From NCBI RefSeq assembly GCF_016711335.1, contig NZ_JADJTF010000001.1, positions 2,914,001 to 2,978,000 of the forward strand: DNA of 64,000 nucleotides. The letters are read 5' to 3'. The first letter of the stretch is position 1, and each line of letters begins with the position of its first letter. The position numbers and the translations under genes were made by a program. Shown here piece by piece: positions 18,255 through 28,236 of this stretch. The notes under the pieces were generated by a model. That model saw only the letters and a list, made by a program, of their open reading frames with translations. It was not told the origin of the DNA and did not search any database. Source of the DNA: Thiofilum sp. GTDB lineage: Bacteria; Pseudomonadota; Gammaproteobacteria; Thiotrichales; Thiotrichaceae.

Positions 18255-18512
18255 TCAAAAAGCTTTGAAAGTTAGAGTGGTCAGTGAACGCTCAATATGC
18301 TCAATGTCTAAAATATGAGTATTAATAAATTTACCAATATCTTCCTCATGTGGCACATAGAGCTTTAATAGTAAATCCCATTCCCCACTGGTCGAGTACA
18401 GCTCTGAAACAATTTCGCGCTCGTAAATTTGATCGGCGACTTGATAAGCTTTGCCGGGTTTACAGCGCAATTGCACAAATACGCAGGTCATTAAATCATG
18501 CACGGCAGTCAT
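18255..18512 (-). CDS. Stand-alone Lrp/AsnC ligand-binding (RAM) domain protein
   Basis: An 85-residue protein consisting only of the RAM/AsnC effector-binding fold: TCVFVQLRCKPGKAYQVADQI, then VVSEL-type strands (SELYSTSGEWDLLLKLYV) and IERSLTTLTFKAF at the end. The DNA-binding helix-turn-helix of full Lrp is missing. Such short forms bind small ligands or modulate full-length Lrp-type proteins. It is monocistronic. Target and ligand are unknown. Confidence 0.85.
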   Translation of the reverse strand: MTAVHDLMTCVFVQLRCKPGKAYQVADQIYEREIVSELYSTSGEWDLLLKLYVPHEEDIGKFINTHILDIEHIERSLTTLTFKAF

Positions 18513-18678
18513 CTCTTGAATACTAAAACTGCAATGTAGCAGGATTCCAGCACAGCGTCATCTGCTCTAGTCCGTCTAATTATTGGGTTTTATAGGCGCT
18601 GAGTTGCTATCTCGGCAAGCTTCTATTATGGTGCTAACCACTGTTTAATCTTAATGTCATTCAGGATGGAGTGTGGTC

Positions 18679-18918
18679 ATGATTACTTTAAAAAATAAAG
18701 ATACCCAACAAGTCATTGGTACTTTAACCCCTGCCCAGTTACAGTTTTTGGTTGATCGTTTAGAAGAAGAAAGCAGTACCGATCATGATTACTGGCTCAA
18801 TCGTGCGGAGTTAGAAATTTTAGCTGAAGAGGGGGCTGAAGCAGCGTTGATTGCCTTATTAGAGCAAGCTATGGGTGCTGGTGATGAAGTAGAAGTTGAG
18901 TGGGAAATCAGTGAGTAA
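18679..18918 (+). CDS. Conserved small acidic protein of unknown function
   Basis: A 79-residue acidic protein from the ATG giving MITLKNKDTQQVIGTLTP, with GGAG about eight bases upstream (a GTG six bases earlier is too close). The pattern is I..LTP.QLQFLVDRLEEES..DHDYWLNRAELE.L...GAE..L..LLEQA, mostly helical. Similar small proteins occur in many proteobacteria and are sometimes labelled galactosyldiacylglycerol synthase, which has no visible basis at this size. The function is unknown. Confidence 0.7.
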   Translation: MITLKNKDTQQVIGTLTPAQLQFLVDRLEEESSTDHDYWLNRAELEILAEEGAEAALIALLEQAMGAGDEVEVEWEISE

Positions 18919-18971
18919 AGAGTCATTGATCTTATTCACCACAATCTTGATTGAATGCTAGTGAGGAATGT

Positions 18972-19772
18972 ATGTCGAAATGGCAAACTTTAACGCTTAT
19001 TGAGCGCGGCACTGGGGTGGCTCAAGTCACGATGGCACGCCCAGCCGTATTTAATGCTTTTAATGAAGTGATGATTGCCGAAATTCAAGCGGTATTTGCT
19101 GAGCTAATGGCTGACCCTAAAGTACGCATCATTGTATTAGCAGGCGAGGGTAAGCATTTTAGTGCCGGGGCTGATTTGCAGTGGATGCGGCGAGCCAGTG
19201 AGGCTAGCCAAGAGTGGAACTTAGAGGATGCAAGGCGTTTAGCTCAGATGCTGCATACTATTGAGTCTTGCCCTAAGCCGACTATTGCACGTATTAATGG
19301 AGCCGCATTGGGTGGGGGCGTGGGCTTAGTGTGTGCCTGTGATATAGCTATAGCTGCCGATAACGCCACCTTTACCTTAAGTGAGGCTAAGTTTGGTATT
19401 GTGCCTGCGGTTATTAGTCCGTATGTGATTAATGCGGTGGGACGGCGACAAGCTAAACGTTTAGCGTTAACGACTACACGTATTGGTGCTCATGAAGCAT
19501 TAGAGCTGGGATTGGTTCATCAAGTAGTGAGCAGTGAGGCTTTAGACAAAACAGTCGATATGGTCATTGCTGATGTGTTGCTAGGTAGTCCTAATGCGCA
19601 TCAGGAAATTAAGTGGTTGTTTAATCAACTAAGTCCTAGTGAAATTACACCTGAAGTACGTGAGCTAACCGCACAAACGATTAGTCGTGTGCGCGGTACT
19701 GAGGAGGCACGCGAAGGATTCGCTGCCTTTTTAGCTAAGCGTCCAGCGAGTTGGCTAAATCAAAGCGAATAG
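18972..19772 (+). CDS. Enoyl-CoA hydratase family, methylglutaconyl-CoA hydratase-like
   Basis: A 266-residue crotonase-fold enzyme. The start at MSKWQTLTLIERG is chosen because GAGG precedes it closely and the TTG 21 bases upstream adds nothing family-like. The CoA/oxyanion motif HFSAGADLQWMRR and the second oxyanion motif NGAALGGGVGLVCACDIAIA are intact, as is FTLSEAKFGIVPAVISPYV. The last pattern is close to LiuC/AtuE-type methylglutaconyl-CoA hydratases of leucine degradation, but no other liu gene is nearby, so substrate is uncertain. A palindrome (ATGAAAGCC/GGCTTTCAT) lies between its stop and the convergent macroglobulin gene. Confidence 0.85.
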   Translation: MSKWQTLTLIERGTGVAQVTMARPAVFNAFNEVMIAEIQAVFAELMADPKVRIIVLAGEGKHFSAGADLQWMRRASEASQEWNLEDARRLAQMLHTIESCPKPTIARINGAALGGGVGLVCACDIAIAADNATFTLSEAKFGIVPAVISPYVINAVGRRQAKRLALTTTRIGAHEALELGLVHQVVSSEALDKTVDMVIADVLLGSPNAHQEIKWLFNQLSPSEITPEVRELTAQTISRVRGTEEAREGFAAFLAKRPASWLNQSE

Positions 19773-19808
19773 CGGTCTCCATAGTGGGGAGGATGAAAGC
19801 CGAGGCTT

Positions 19809-22800
19809 TCATTCGACCACTACCTTATCCGAACTAGAGCGTCCAAAGGTTTCAGGGCTATACATCTCCTCAGCTTTAGCCGGAGGCACAATAAAGCTTC
19901 CTTGAGTCGTGGCACGCGCAATATAGTTATATTGGTAATTACCCTCACCTAGCTCAGTGGTAAAGGCTTCTGCCTGAGTAGTGCGCAAGTTTTGATGTCC
20001 AAACCAATATAAGAACCAATCTCTACCCTCTGGGACTGCCGTTTGTGCTCCCGTAGTATCCAGCACTGGATTGAGTATCTCTAATCCAGCGGGCAAAGGA
20101 TCAACCAGTGCTACGTGATAGCGGGTTGCGGGAGCGTCCAGACTAATATGCACCTTCACTCTAGCGCCTGCTTTAATATGCCAAGTACCATCGGCGAGTT
20201 GCTTAACATCGTCGGGCTTATCCACTGCTTCATAACGACGCTCTACCGTAAAACCAGCATTTTTAGCCGCCAACTGTAAACTCTTAGGCGCGTAATTCAT
20301 GCCAATTCGATAATACAAGCGTCCTGTACCTTGTTTATCAAGGATTAAATCCTGTGCCTGTGGATGTTCTAACAACCAACTCATAGGAATAGTGGTTTCG
20401 CTACTCTCAAAGCTGCGCCCTTTAAACGCATGCTCACCTGCATAGTCTTTACCTAACCAAGTACGCGCAATAAAGTCTGGGGTTTGCTTTTCATAGGTCT
20501 GGAAGTATTGATCCAAGGCTAATAATACAAACGCATTATCTTGAGTATTATCCCAACGCCCATTCATCCGCCGTGCTTGTAATTGTTTGACCAGTTTAGG
20601 AATCAAATCGGATTGCGCTTGGGTTTTAATCAGTGCATCGAGCACTAGGGCATTAGTGCGGGTTTCAGAGCTGAGTACTAAATAACTTTGCGCAAAATGA
20701 CTGTCACCAAAACTAGCGCCTGATGCGGTTTCACTCACCCGATTCATGAGCGCGAGTGTTAATTCCTCTAGTAGCGGTTTGAGACTAGCGTCATGGGCAA
20801 TAATAGGCATGAGCCATGCAAGTACATCAGTAGGTAGTTTATCTGTACCCCCTGCGTCTTGAATCAGTGTTTTGGCACTTTCAACATCGTAGTCATCAAT
20901 TAAAGTACGGATATATAAGCTATAAGCAACTAGGTACTGACGGGTAGTAGCTGAGTAGTTTTTATCATTTAAGTAGTTATTGATATTGCGAGCATAGTCT
21001 AGCGCTTGATTCCAACGTTCCTCATTAAGGGCATAACCCTTAGCCTTAGCTCGGATCAAAGCATGTAAGGCATGCAAACTGGCATAGGGGAAAACCTCAC
21101 CATAGGATTTCCACAGCGCAAAACCTCCGTCACTATAGTTTTGGCGCTGTGTGAGCAGATTCAAATCACGCTGCAAACTTTTCTCGATAGCCTCTTTGCT
21201 GGGCATATTGGGCACATTAAAGGCTTGCAACATCTCTTGTAGTGCTAACGTGGCTAACATACGAGAGGCCACTTGCTCGGTGCATTCAAAGGGATAGGTA
21301 TGTAGGTATAAGAACGCATCGGTGAGCGACTGCATGGCGGTCGATGAGGTACTCACTTGTAAGGCGCCAAATTGTGCCCATACATCTTGAGGTGCTTTGA
21401 TCGGTTGTTGGATAGCACCTTGATCAATGACTCCATAAGTTGCAAAGGCTTCACTGGTGGCAGGGGTATTAACGGCAATTTGCCCTCTTGCTGCGTCTTG
21501 ATAAGCCTTATCGGGACTGACCGCTGCGAATTGATACCAAGCTGTACCTGCACTCAAGGGTTTAGTGGGGAATTGCACCAGTATGCGTTGATTAGCAGGA
21601 ATGGAGACTGCATAACCTTGTGCAGGTAGTTCAAGGTTTTCAGCATTCATCACTAACTGAACAGGCAGGGCTTCGTCAGTTTGGTTTTGCAATTGCACGG
21701 GGAAATTAAATTGATCACCAAAATTTAAAAAGCGCGGTGCACTAGGGCGTACCATGAGAGGCAAACGAGCGGTCAATTGACTTTCGCCACTGCCAAAGTG
21801 GTCTGTGCCTGAAACAGCCACTGCCATAATGCGATAGCGTGTTAAATTATCAGGTAACTTAAGTTTAGCCGTGACGCGCCCTTGATCATCAGTGCTTAGG
21901 CTTGGAATAAAAGCAGCTAAGGGTGTGAAGTTTTGACGTATGGTGAGACCAGGGGGCGAAGTTGGAGTTGCTGTTGAGTAGTTATAGACCATAGCATCGG
22001 CCTCAATGGAGCCTTTGTAATTGCCCATTTCCATAACCGCAGATACTACAGTAGCAGGTGCAGCCATTCGCATCATGGGGCGCATAGCGGGGGATGAGGC
22101 TTTGAGTTCAGCTTTTGGTTCTAACCATACATTTTCTAGTAAGTATTGGGCGTCTACTCCAGAGTTGCGCGTGGGGTAAAAGCTATTAATAGGATTGGCT
22201 AATTGATAATTGGCTAAAGCTAAAATAGCTTCATCGACTGCCATCACTAAGACTTCAGTATTCGTAGCGGCTTGACCATTGGCTTGTTGCACTTCAACCG
22301 TGACTTCAGTTTCAGCGGCTGGAGTCACCACTTTATCTTTAGGTGTCACGGTGACATTTAATACTCGCTCAGCGGTGGAGAGAGTCAGTTCAGTCGTGCC
22401 AGTAGCATAGACAGGTTTATTATCTACGCTACTTTGTAATACCACGCTCACATGCACATTAGGCATCCATTCGGGCTTTAAAGGCAGGGCTAAGGTATGG
22501 CTAGTGCCCTGTATCGCCAGAGGATAATGCTCAACTAGCCCCTCACGTTCAATGGTTGCTACCCCGTGTGCATTAGCAAAAGGCGCTTGAATCGAAATCT
22601 GGGCAGTATCACTAGGAGTATAAGTAGGTTTATCAGGAATCAGTTGGAGCGTTTGCGCGGCTACACGCTCGCTAGTATTGGGGGGGAGTTCATTGCTCAT
22701 CTTACCCCCTGTTACCCAGCGAGTAATGCGGCTTAGATTACGCCGTCCCTCTTTGTCTTGAGTCGTCGCAGTGATCTCATATTGACCACCCACAGGTGTT

Positions 22801-25800
22801 TTAAAGCTACACTGGGCTAAACCTTTGGCATCGGATTGTACGGTACAGGTTTGAATATCTTTGCTTTCGAGCTTAGACGCCGTGTTTGACCATTCTAAAC
22901 GCGCGGCTTCCACTACAATAGGCTGTTGTGCTTGAGCGCTACCTTCAATATCAGTGGTAATCAGATCAACGGCTAAAGGTTGGTCTTGCTCCACGAAATA
23001 GCGTTCGGTCTTTAAACCCACATACTGAGCAGCAGGGTGGACTAGCCATGAAGTACTAGCGCTATACGTTTGATTATTTTTATCACTGATACTGGCGCTT
23101 GCTTCTACAGTCAGTGGCAGCACGCTATTTGCTTGGAGATCTATTTGTAAGGTGTGCAAACCATTAGTATCGGTTTTGCCGCTGATATTTTGATAGCTAG
23201 ATGCGCCCGCTTCATATTCATAACGTCCCCAGAAAGGCTGAGTTATGCCAAAGCTCCAGTCGGATTGATTCGGAGGAGTATAGGAACTGCTAGTAATTTT
23301 CCCCTCCCAACGGATTTCACTACTCGCTAGCCCGCCCCCTGTATAGTATTTAGCTTCTGCATGAGCTGCTAAGGTCGCGTTCCCGATCACAGTATCTTCG
23401 GAGACTTTAGTCACTTTGACCTCAAATTCTGGGGTACGAAACTCTTGAATCTGGAAGTTATGCTGGAAGCTGACGGCACTATCTGGTGTATCGGTTAATT
23501 TCAATTCCACCCGTGCCGGTCCTAATGCCACCACTTCGGGAAGTGTAAAGGCAAAATCTAAGCCGCCTAATGCAGTAGTTTTGGTTTCACCTTCTGCTAG
23601 AGATTTATCTTGGGCATCAAATACTTGATAACTCACGGTTTGAGCTTTAGGCAAGGCGAGCTGGCTCTTACTATCGAGTTCACGTAGCCACGCTTTAATA
23701 TGGACTTGCTCGTTAGGTTGATACAGTTGGCGATCATCAAACACATGCCAAAGCCAATTAGCGTTAGTTATAGTAGGGTTGGGGGGGCGAATACCGCGCA
23801 GATAGGGGATATATTGCTCATTCGTTAAAGGCAAAAAGGCAATATCATCACCGACTTGAGCCTCTATCCATGAGCTATTTGCTTCCTCGGTATCAGTAGA
23901 GGGAGTCATAGTGGGTTTAGTTAGTAGGGCTAAGCCTTGAGTGTCACTCGTAGCGCTAGTCGTTTGCTGATTGTGCACATAGCGTACTTGCGCTTGAGGT
24001 AGTGGCTGACCATTAGCGAGTTGTGCTACCCATGCGAGTAACTGCTGATCATCGCTACGTGTATCAAGACTAATTTGAGTGGCTTGTAGCCAAGTCATTA
24101 AGCGCAATTTCTGCACTGGACTAGGTTCACTATTTTCAGGGCTTGGTAGTTTAACCAGTGGCTCACCTTCCTCTAGTAACACGATCAATTGTCCGGTTTT
24201 ACCCGCTGTGAGCCAAGGGGCTAGGTCAATGGTTTTAATCACGGTTTCATTGACTTTATCGGTGAGCGCAATCACTTGCTCGGCGACCGTTTTGCCGGGG
24301 AGGGTAGGGAGTGTTTCAGCACTTAAATCAGTCTCATTGCGTAATTTTTCATAGGCTGCCCAATCTTGGGGGGCGACTTGCTGTACACGCCATTTCACAT
24401 TGCGGAAATTGCGACTGATAAAAGTAAATTGAGGGGGGACGCTAGGATCAAGCGTAATGAGGCGCTCCTCATTCATACCTAATTGTGGTAAATAATCGGC
24501 AATCTTAAAAGTAGTCACTAAGTTCTTAGCTAGCTTTTGACCGTAGGTATCTAATAAGCCTTGTTTAAATGTAACCTTATAAGTAGTGCGTGGCTGAGTG
24601 TCCGCACGAATAGTCAGATACGTTCCATAATTGTCTATCTCAAATTGAGCTAAAGCAGGCTCAATACTAATCCAGTCTTTTAGGTTGAGATCATTAGCCA
24701 ACGGGTGCGAGAGTTCAAAACTAAAGGGTGTCGCAGGTTGGCAGTTATTGTCCCCATTGCAACTGGCACTGGTAATCGCTAAATCACCATAGGTTTTAAA
24801 CTCAAACGTTTGCGCTTGACTACTGACCCGTGAACCTTCCGCCGATTTAGCCCCCTTGTTGAGTACCAGCTTAAATGCAGTATCTTTAGCTAAAGGTCGA
24901 GCAGGTTTGACCACTAACCATTGATCTTGAGGTAAGTTTTTGACTTGCTCTTGCAAGGTTTTATCAGCCTGTATTTCACTCTCAGACACTAATTGCAGTT
25001 CTATATTTTTGCCAGCCACCTGCAATTGCAGGCTATGTAACAGCGTTTTAGGGTTAATGCGTTGGTTAAAATTTAAGAGTAATAAGGGCTGTAAAGCGAC
25101 GCGCTCACCATTAGGGTAGACATTGCTGATTGCCACGGGTGGAGTGCTAAAACTAGCATTAAAGGCTTGTTTTAACACATCACCATTAGCAGAGGGGGTA
25201 TTAGCAGGAACAATCAATTTAAAGCTGGTTGCTAGGGGTAAACGCTCTGCTTTAGGGGTAAAGACTAGCGTTTTAGTATCTAGCCAACGCCATTCGCCCT
25301 CTATTTTAGGTAATAACTGTGCAGGCGCGGATTGTGCTGAGGCATCCTCCCCTGAGGTCACAGCCACCATCGGCTGATTAAAAGTAATACTGACTTGCTT
25401 GATTGAGTCTAACTCATCACCACTAGGACTAAAGCGTAACACATTGAGTTCAGTTACTTTAGGAGTGGCTGGGGGCGCGATTGAAGCGGCTTCGGAGGCT
25501 GGGAACGGTTGATTAGTAACTGGAGTGGCTGGAACAGGTTTAGGCTGGTTAGGTAATTTAAATTCTGTTGTGATTGCTTTGGGCAGAGGCGGTAAACGTT
25601 CTAGTAGAGTTTTAGTTTGTTCGGGTGTTAATAATTCGGGCTGAGTAATGGAGAGTTCTTCAGTAGCGGGGGCTTGGCTTGGAATTTCTTGCAGTTGCGC
25701 AGGAAACTCATCCCACTTAGGCAATTCTCGAATGGGTTCCAGCGAAGTGGCTTGAGCGTGTGACATCATCAGTACCCCCACTATTAATAATAGCCATTGT

Positions 25801-25805
25801 TTCAT
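19809..25805 (-). CDS. Bacterial alpha-2-macroglobulin with thioester
   Basis: A 1998-residue periplasmic protein thought to trap foreign proteases that breach the outer membrane. It has signal peptide MKQWLLLIVGVLMMSHAQA but no lipobox cysteine, unlike the lipoprotein YfhM, so it may be soluble. N-terminal Pro-rich linkers and MG1/MG2-like domains are followed by a region near residue 1230-1300 rich in Met/Ala that may be the bait region. Then comes a macroglobulin core (QNFTPLAAFIPSLSTDDQGRV) and the thioester motif CTEQ at Cys1508 within PFECTEQVASRML. A helical thioester domain and receptor-binding-like end follow. In many bacteria it is paired with the peptidoglycan polymerase PbpC. No pbpC is adjacent here. 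Confidence 0.93.
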   Translation of the reverse strand: MKQWLLLIVGVLMMSHAQATSLEPIRELPKWDEFPAQLQEIPSQAPATEELSITQPELLTPEQTKTLLERLPPLPKAITTEFKLPNQPKPVPATPVTNQPFPASEAASIAPPATPKVTELNVLRFSPSGDELDSIKQVSITFNQPMVAVTSGEDASAQSAPAQLLPKIEGEWRWLDTKTLVFTPKAERLPLATSFKLIVPANTPSANGDVLKQAFNASFSTPPVAISNVYPNGERVALQPLLLLNFNQRINPKTLLHSLQLQVAGKNIELQLVSESEIQADKTLQEQVKNLPQDQWLVVKPARPLAKDTAFKLVLNKGAKSAEGSRVSSQAQTFEFKTYGDLAITSASCNGDNNCQPATPFSFELSHPLANDLNLKDWISIEPALAQFEIDNYGTYLTIRADTQPRTTYKVTFKQGLLDTYGQKLAKNLVTTFKIADYLPQLGMNEERLITLDPSVPPQFTFISRNFRNVKWRVQQVAPQDWAAYEKLRNETDLSAETLPTLPGKTVAEQVIALTDKVNETVIKTIDLAPWLTAGKTGQLIVLLEEGEPLVKLPSPENSEPSPVQKLRLMTWLQATQISLDTRSDDQQLLAWVAQLANGQPLPQAQVRYVHNQQTTSATSDTQGLALLTKPTMTPSTDTEEANSSWIEAQVGDDIAFLPLTNEQYIPYLRGIRPPNPTITNANWLWHVFDDRQLYQPNEQVHIKAWLRELDSKSQLALPKAQTVSYQVFDAQDKSLAEGETKTTALGGLDFAFTLPEVVALGPARVELKLTDTPDSAVSFQHNFQIQEFRTPEFEVKVTKVSEDTVIGNATLAAHAEAKYYTGGGLASSEIRWEGKITSSSYTPPNQSDWSFGITQPFWGRYEYEAGASSYQNISGKTDTNGLHTLQIDLQANSVLPLTVEASASISDKNNQTYSASTSWLVHPAAQYVGLKTERYFVEQDQPLAVDLITTDIEGSAQAQQPIVVEAARLEWSNTASKLESKDIQTCTVQSDAKGLAQCSFKTPVGGQYEITATTQDKEGRRNLSRITRWVTGGKMSNELPPNTSERVAAQTLQLIPDKPTYTPSDTAQISIQAPFANAHGVATIEREGLVEHYPLAIQGTSHTLALPLKPEWMPNVHVSVVLQSSVDNKPVYATGTTELTLSTAERVLNVTVTPKDKVVTPAAETEVTVEVQQANGQAATNTEVLVMAVDEAILALANYQLANPINSFYPTRNSGVDAQYLLENVWLEPKAELKASSPAMRPMMRMAAPATVVSAVMEMGNYKGSIEADAMVYNYSTATPTSPPGLTIRQNFTPLAAFIPSLSTDDQGRVTAKLKLPDNLTRYRIMAVAVSGTDHFGSGESQLTARLPLMVRPSAPRFLNFGDQFNFPVQLQNQTDEALPVQLVMNAENLELPAQGYAVSIPANQRILVQFPTKPLSAGTAWYQFAAVSPDKAYQDAARGQIAVNTPATSEAFATYGVIDQGAIQQPIKAPQDVWAQFGALQVSTSSTAMQSLTDAFLYLHTYPFECTEQVASRMLATLALQEMLQAFNVPNMPSKEAIEKSLQRDLNLLTQRQNYSDGGFALWKSYGEVFPYASLHALHALIRAKAKGYALNEERWNQALDYARNINNYLNDKNYSATTRQYLVAYSLYIRTLIDDYDVESAKTLIQDAGGTDKLPTDVLAWLMPIIAHDASLKPLLEELTLALMNRVSETASGASFGDSHFAQSYLVLSSETRTNALVLDALIKTQAQSDLIPKLVKQLQARRMNGRWDNTQDNAFVLLALDQYFQTYEKQTPDFIARTWLGKDYAGEHAFKGRSFESSETTIPMSWLLEHPQAQDLILDKQGTGRLYYRIGMNYAPKSLQLAAKNAGFTVERRYEAVDKPDDVKQLADGTWHIKAGARVKVHISLDAPATRYHVALVDPLPAGLEILNPVLDTTGAQTAVPEGRDWFLYWFGHQNLRTTQAEAFTTELGEGNYQYNYIARATTQGSFIVPPAKAEEMYSPETFGRSSSDKVVVE

Positions 25806-25932
25806 TACTCATTACCCTAGTGATGTTGATTAAGAAGAGTATATGCCGACTCGGTATAGAAGTGGTTAAATCATTTAAATGAATTTAACCTAAATTGCTA
25901 TCAGGATAGAGTACTTACTAGCTAATAAGTTC

Positions 25933-26958
25933 TTAAAAGTCTGAGTAAGTTTGATATTGAGCTAATACCCATTCTTTAATGTAGACCAAATCATGAGTAT
26001 CTAGCCATTGAATAAAATCCTGCTGTTCTGCATTGCCTTGTTCACGCAAATACTTCATAAAAGCCCCTAATGCTTTGCCCTCTAAACCTATCCAGCTTTG
26101 TATCAGTTCACCATTAAATTTTTCATGGACACGCTTACGTTGTTCATTGAGAGCTAATAGTTGCTCATATTGAGGTTTAGCATGCGGAAACCACTCAAAG
26201 GCGCGTTGTAAAAACTGCTCTTTAAGCTGTCTACCCCCATGCTCACGCAGAGTATCCCAAGGATAAGCATTTAAATGATCTTGAGTGTCTAACCATTTTA
26301 ATAAGGCATTATAAGTAGAGCGCTTTTTATCGCGGATGCGTGAAGCATGGTTACGATTGTCTAATAAATAAATAGCTTTATTGAAATAAGGCGAGGAAGC
26401 AGCAAAACGAAAAATATCCTCTAGAGTATCAAACCCTTGCAAAAAAAGCTCACGATCTAGTTCGGCAAATGCTAATATGGTTTTAATATCTTTGGAGAGG
26501 CTAATGACCCCTAATATATTATTGCCATCACGTACAATCAGAGTTAGTCCATCATGTCCGTATTTAAATCCCATTTTATGATAGAGCCTACCGATAATAT
26601 TGCCTAGATCATTCCATGCAAAATAGTGTAATGAAATATCAAAATCCTCATGGGGTGAACCAATAATATCAATTTGGAATTGCTGATAGTCAAAGGAGTA
26701 GACATTAGTATTACGTACTAATTCATTGGGCTGAAAGCGAGTTTTAATATAGTCACTCAAATGAATCGTGAGTTGATCGGTATCCATGAGAATATCTAGG
26801 TCACCAAATGAGGTTTTGGCTCGATAGGCTGGAATGGCGGCGATTTTACGCTCTGGAAAGTCAATGCGTAGTTGGTTGAGCACTTGTGTGCACAGTGCCT
26901 CATACTCAGCACGTTCATAACGGCGAGTAACTGTGTTTTTTAAGGCTTGACCACCCAT
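25933..26958 (-). CDS. Nucleotidyltransferase-fold protein of unknown role
   Basis: A 341-residue soluble protein. The N-terminal part has KTSFGDLDILMD, matching the G-x-D-x-D metal-binding pattern of polymerase-beta-type nucleotidyltransferases, and a later strand FQIDIIGSP that could supply the third acidic residue. The helical C-terminal half ends with GLEGKALGAFMKYLREQGN, reminiscent of the last helices of CCA-adding enzymes, but no CCA-specific motif is seen. I do not recognise a named family. Similar proteins occur in phages and large viruses. It is monocistronic and flanked by unrelated genes. Substrate is unknown. Confidence 0.55.
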   Translation of the reverse strand: MGGQALKNTVTRRYERAEYEALCTQVLNQLRIDFPERKIAAIPAYRAKTSFGDLDILMDTDQLTIHLSDYIKTRFQPNELVRNTNVYSFDYQQFQIDIIGSPHEDFDISLHYFAWNDLGNIIGRLYHKMGFKYGHDGLTLIVRDGNNILGVISLSKDIKTILAFAELDRELFLQGFDTLEDIFRFAASSPYFNKAIYLLDNRNHASRIRDKKRSTYNALLKWLDTQDHLNAYPWDTLREHGGRQLKEQFLQRAFEWFPHAKPQYEQLLALNEQRKRVHEKFNGELIQSWIGLEGKALGAFMKYLREQGNAEQQDFIQWLDTHDLVYIKEWVLAQYQTYSDF

Positions 26959-27132
26959 ATAGAATTTCCTGTGATTAGGCTAAGAATTGAGTATAGAGGT
27001 GGTTTTAGTATGGAGGGTCTACCATTTGTCTTATTCATACATTGGTCATTAAGTGTAAAGGTCAGTATTAAGTCTATTGTGGGTTAGCGCGGCGTATAAG
27101 CGAAGTGTCCATTATAAGTTACTAGGTATTAT

Positions 27133-28011
27133 ATGAATACTGAAGCGATTGACCCTAAGTACTCTGAGCTAGATTTACAGACTACCGATAACTTAGTAAG
27201 TACCTTTATTGATGATCAATTCTTGGCAATTCAAGTGGTTAAGCATGCGCAGGCTGCAATCGCTCAAGCCGTAGATGCGGCAGTTCAGCGTTTAGAGCAG
27301 GGGGGGCGCTTGATCTATGTGGGAGCGGGTACGTCGGGACGTTTAGGAGTATTAGATAGCACAGAATTATTACCGACCTTTTCTTGGCCTGCTGAGCGTG
27401 CTGTCGGTGTGATGGCAGGGGGTATCAGTGCTTATTTAAAAGCAGTGGAGGGAGCGGAGGATGATACCGAGTCAGCGCTTCAGGCTTTAACGGCTATTGA
27501 GCTTAAAGCACAGGATGTGGTTATTTTGCTTGCGGCTTCGGGTAAAACTCCGTTTACGGTGCGTGCCTTATATCATGCACGTAGCCTAGGTGCTCTCACT
27601 ATTGGTATAGCTAATAATCCTAATACAGCTCTTATCAATGAGGCAGAAATTGGTGTTTTATTGGCAACCGGTGCAGAGGTGATTGCTGGTAGCACACGCC
27701 TTAAAGCGGGAACCGCACAAAAGGTAGCATTAAACACCTTATCTAGTGCCATTATGGTGAAGCTGCATAAGGTGTATGGCAATCTCATGGTCGATATGCA
27801 GCCGACCAATCACAAATTAGCACAACGGGCGCTGCGTATTGTTATGGCTGCAACAGGCGCTGATCAGATGAGTGCACAACGAGTGTTAGGTGCAGCCGAT
27901 CATAATGTTAAAGCCGCTATCGTGTCATTACTAACACACTTAGAGCCATCTGTCGCCCGTGAGCGTTTAATAAAGGCAAGAGGTAATATACGCCAAGCGT
28001 TGGCTCAGTAA
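27133..28011 (+). CDS. murQ: N-acetylmuramic acid 6-phosphate etherase
   Basis: Cleaves the lactyl ether of MurNAc-6-phosphate to GlcNAc-6-phosphate and D-lactate in cell-wall recycling. 292 aa, typical length. The SIS domain carries RLIYVGAGTSGRLGVLDS.E.LPTF, the AVEGAEDD loop with the catalytic glutamate, ILLAASGKTPF and GSTRLKAGTAQK. It ends with a helical domain (HNVKAAIV). No anmK or nagZ is adjacent, so it stands alone. The ATG follows a weak ribosome site. Confidence 0.96.
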   Translation: MNTEAIDPKYSELDLQTTDNLVSTFIDDQFLAIQVVKHAQAAIAQAVDAAVQRLEQGGRLIYVGAGTSGRLGVLDSTELLPTFSWPAERAVGVMAGGISAYLKAVEGAEDDTESALQALTAIELKAQDVVILLAASGKTPFTVRALYHARSLGALTIGIANNPNTALINEAEIGVLLATGAEVIAGSTRLKAGTAQKVALNTLSSAIMVKLHKVYGNLMVDMQPTNHKLAQRALRIVMAATGADQMSAQRVLGAADHNVKAAIVSLLTHLEPSVARERLIKARGNIRQALAQ

Positions 28012-28236
28012 TGCTTTTAATAACTATCTAGATGAACCCTAAAGTCACAGACCGTTCCTAGCCTTAATCCACTCGTCGTTCCGGTTTATCAATCAATAAA
28101 ATCACTTTATCATGATGGCGATATTCAAAGCCCTACTGATTTTGACATACTGCTCTCTATAGAAAACAGCCACTCAATACCAAGCTGTAATCAAAACAAC
28201 TAATTGAAATGAAAAAGATTTATAGAGGTAGATAAC
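28012..28236. other. Intergenic region before Gly/Ser-rich gene
   Basis: No gene is supported. On the minus strand 28060-28128 encodes a short frame GFEYRHHDKVILLIDKP that ends in a stop but begins right after one. It could be the last remnant of a decayed gene. AGAGG just before 28237 is the ribosome site of the next gene. Confidence 0.3.

Noticed and set aside
18679..18918. Galactosyldiacylglycerol synthase
   Set aside because: The label is sometimes attached to this small family, but a 79-residue protein without a glycosyltransferase fold cannot be that enzyme.
28060..28128. C-terminal remnant of a gene on the minus strand (GFEYRHHDKVILLIDKP)
   Set aside because: Only about 22 codons between two stops, with no second piece of the same gene. 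It cannot be told from chance.
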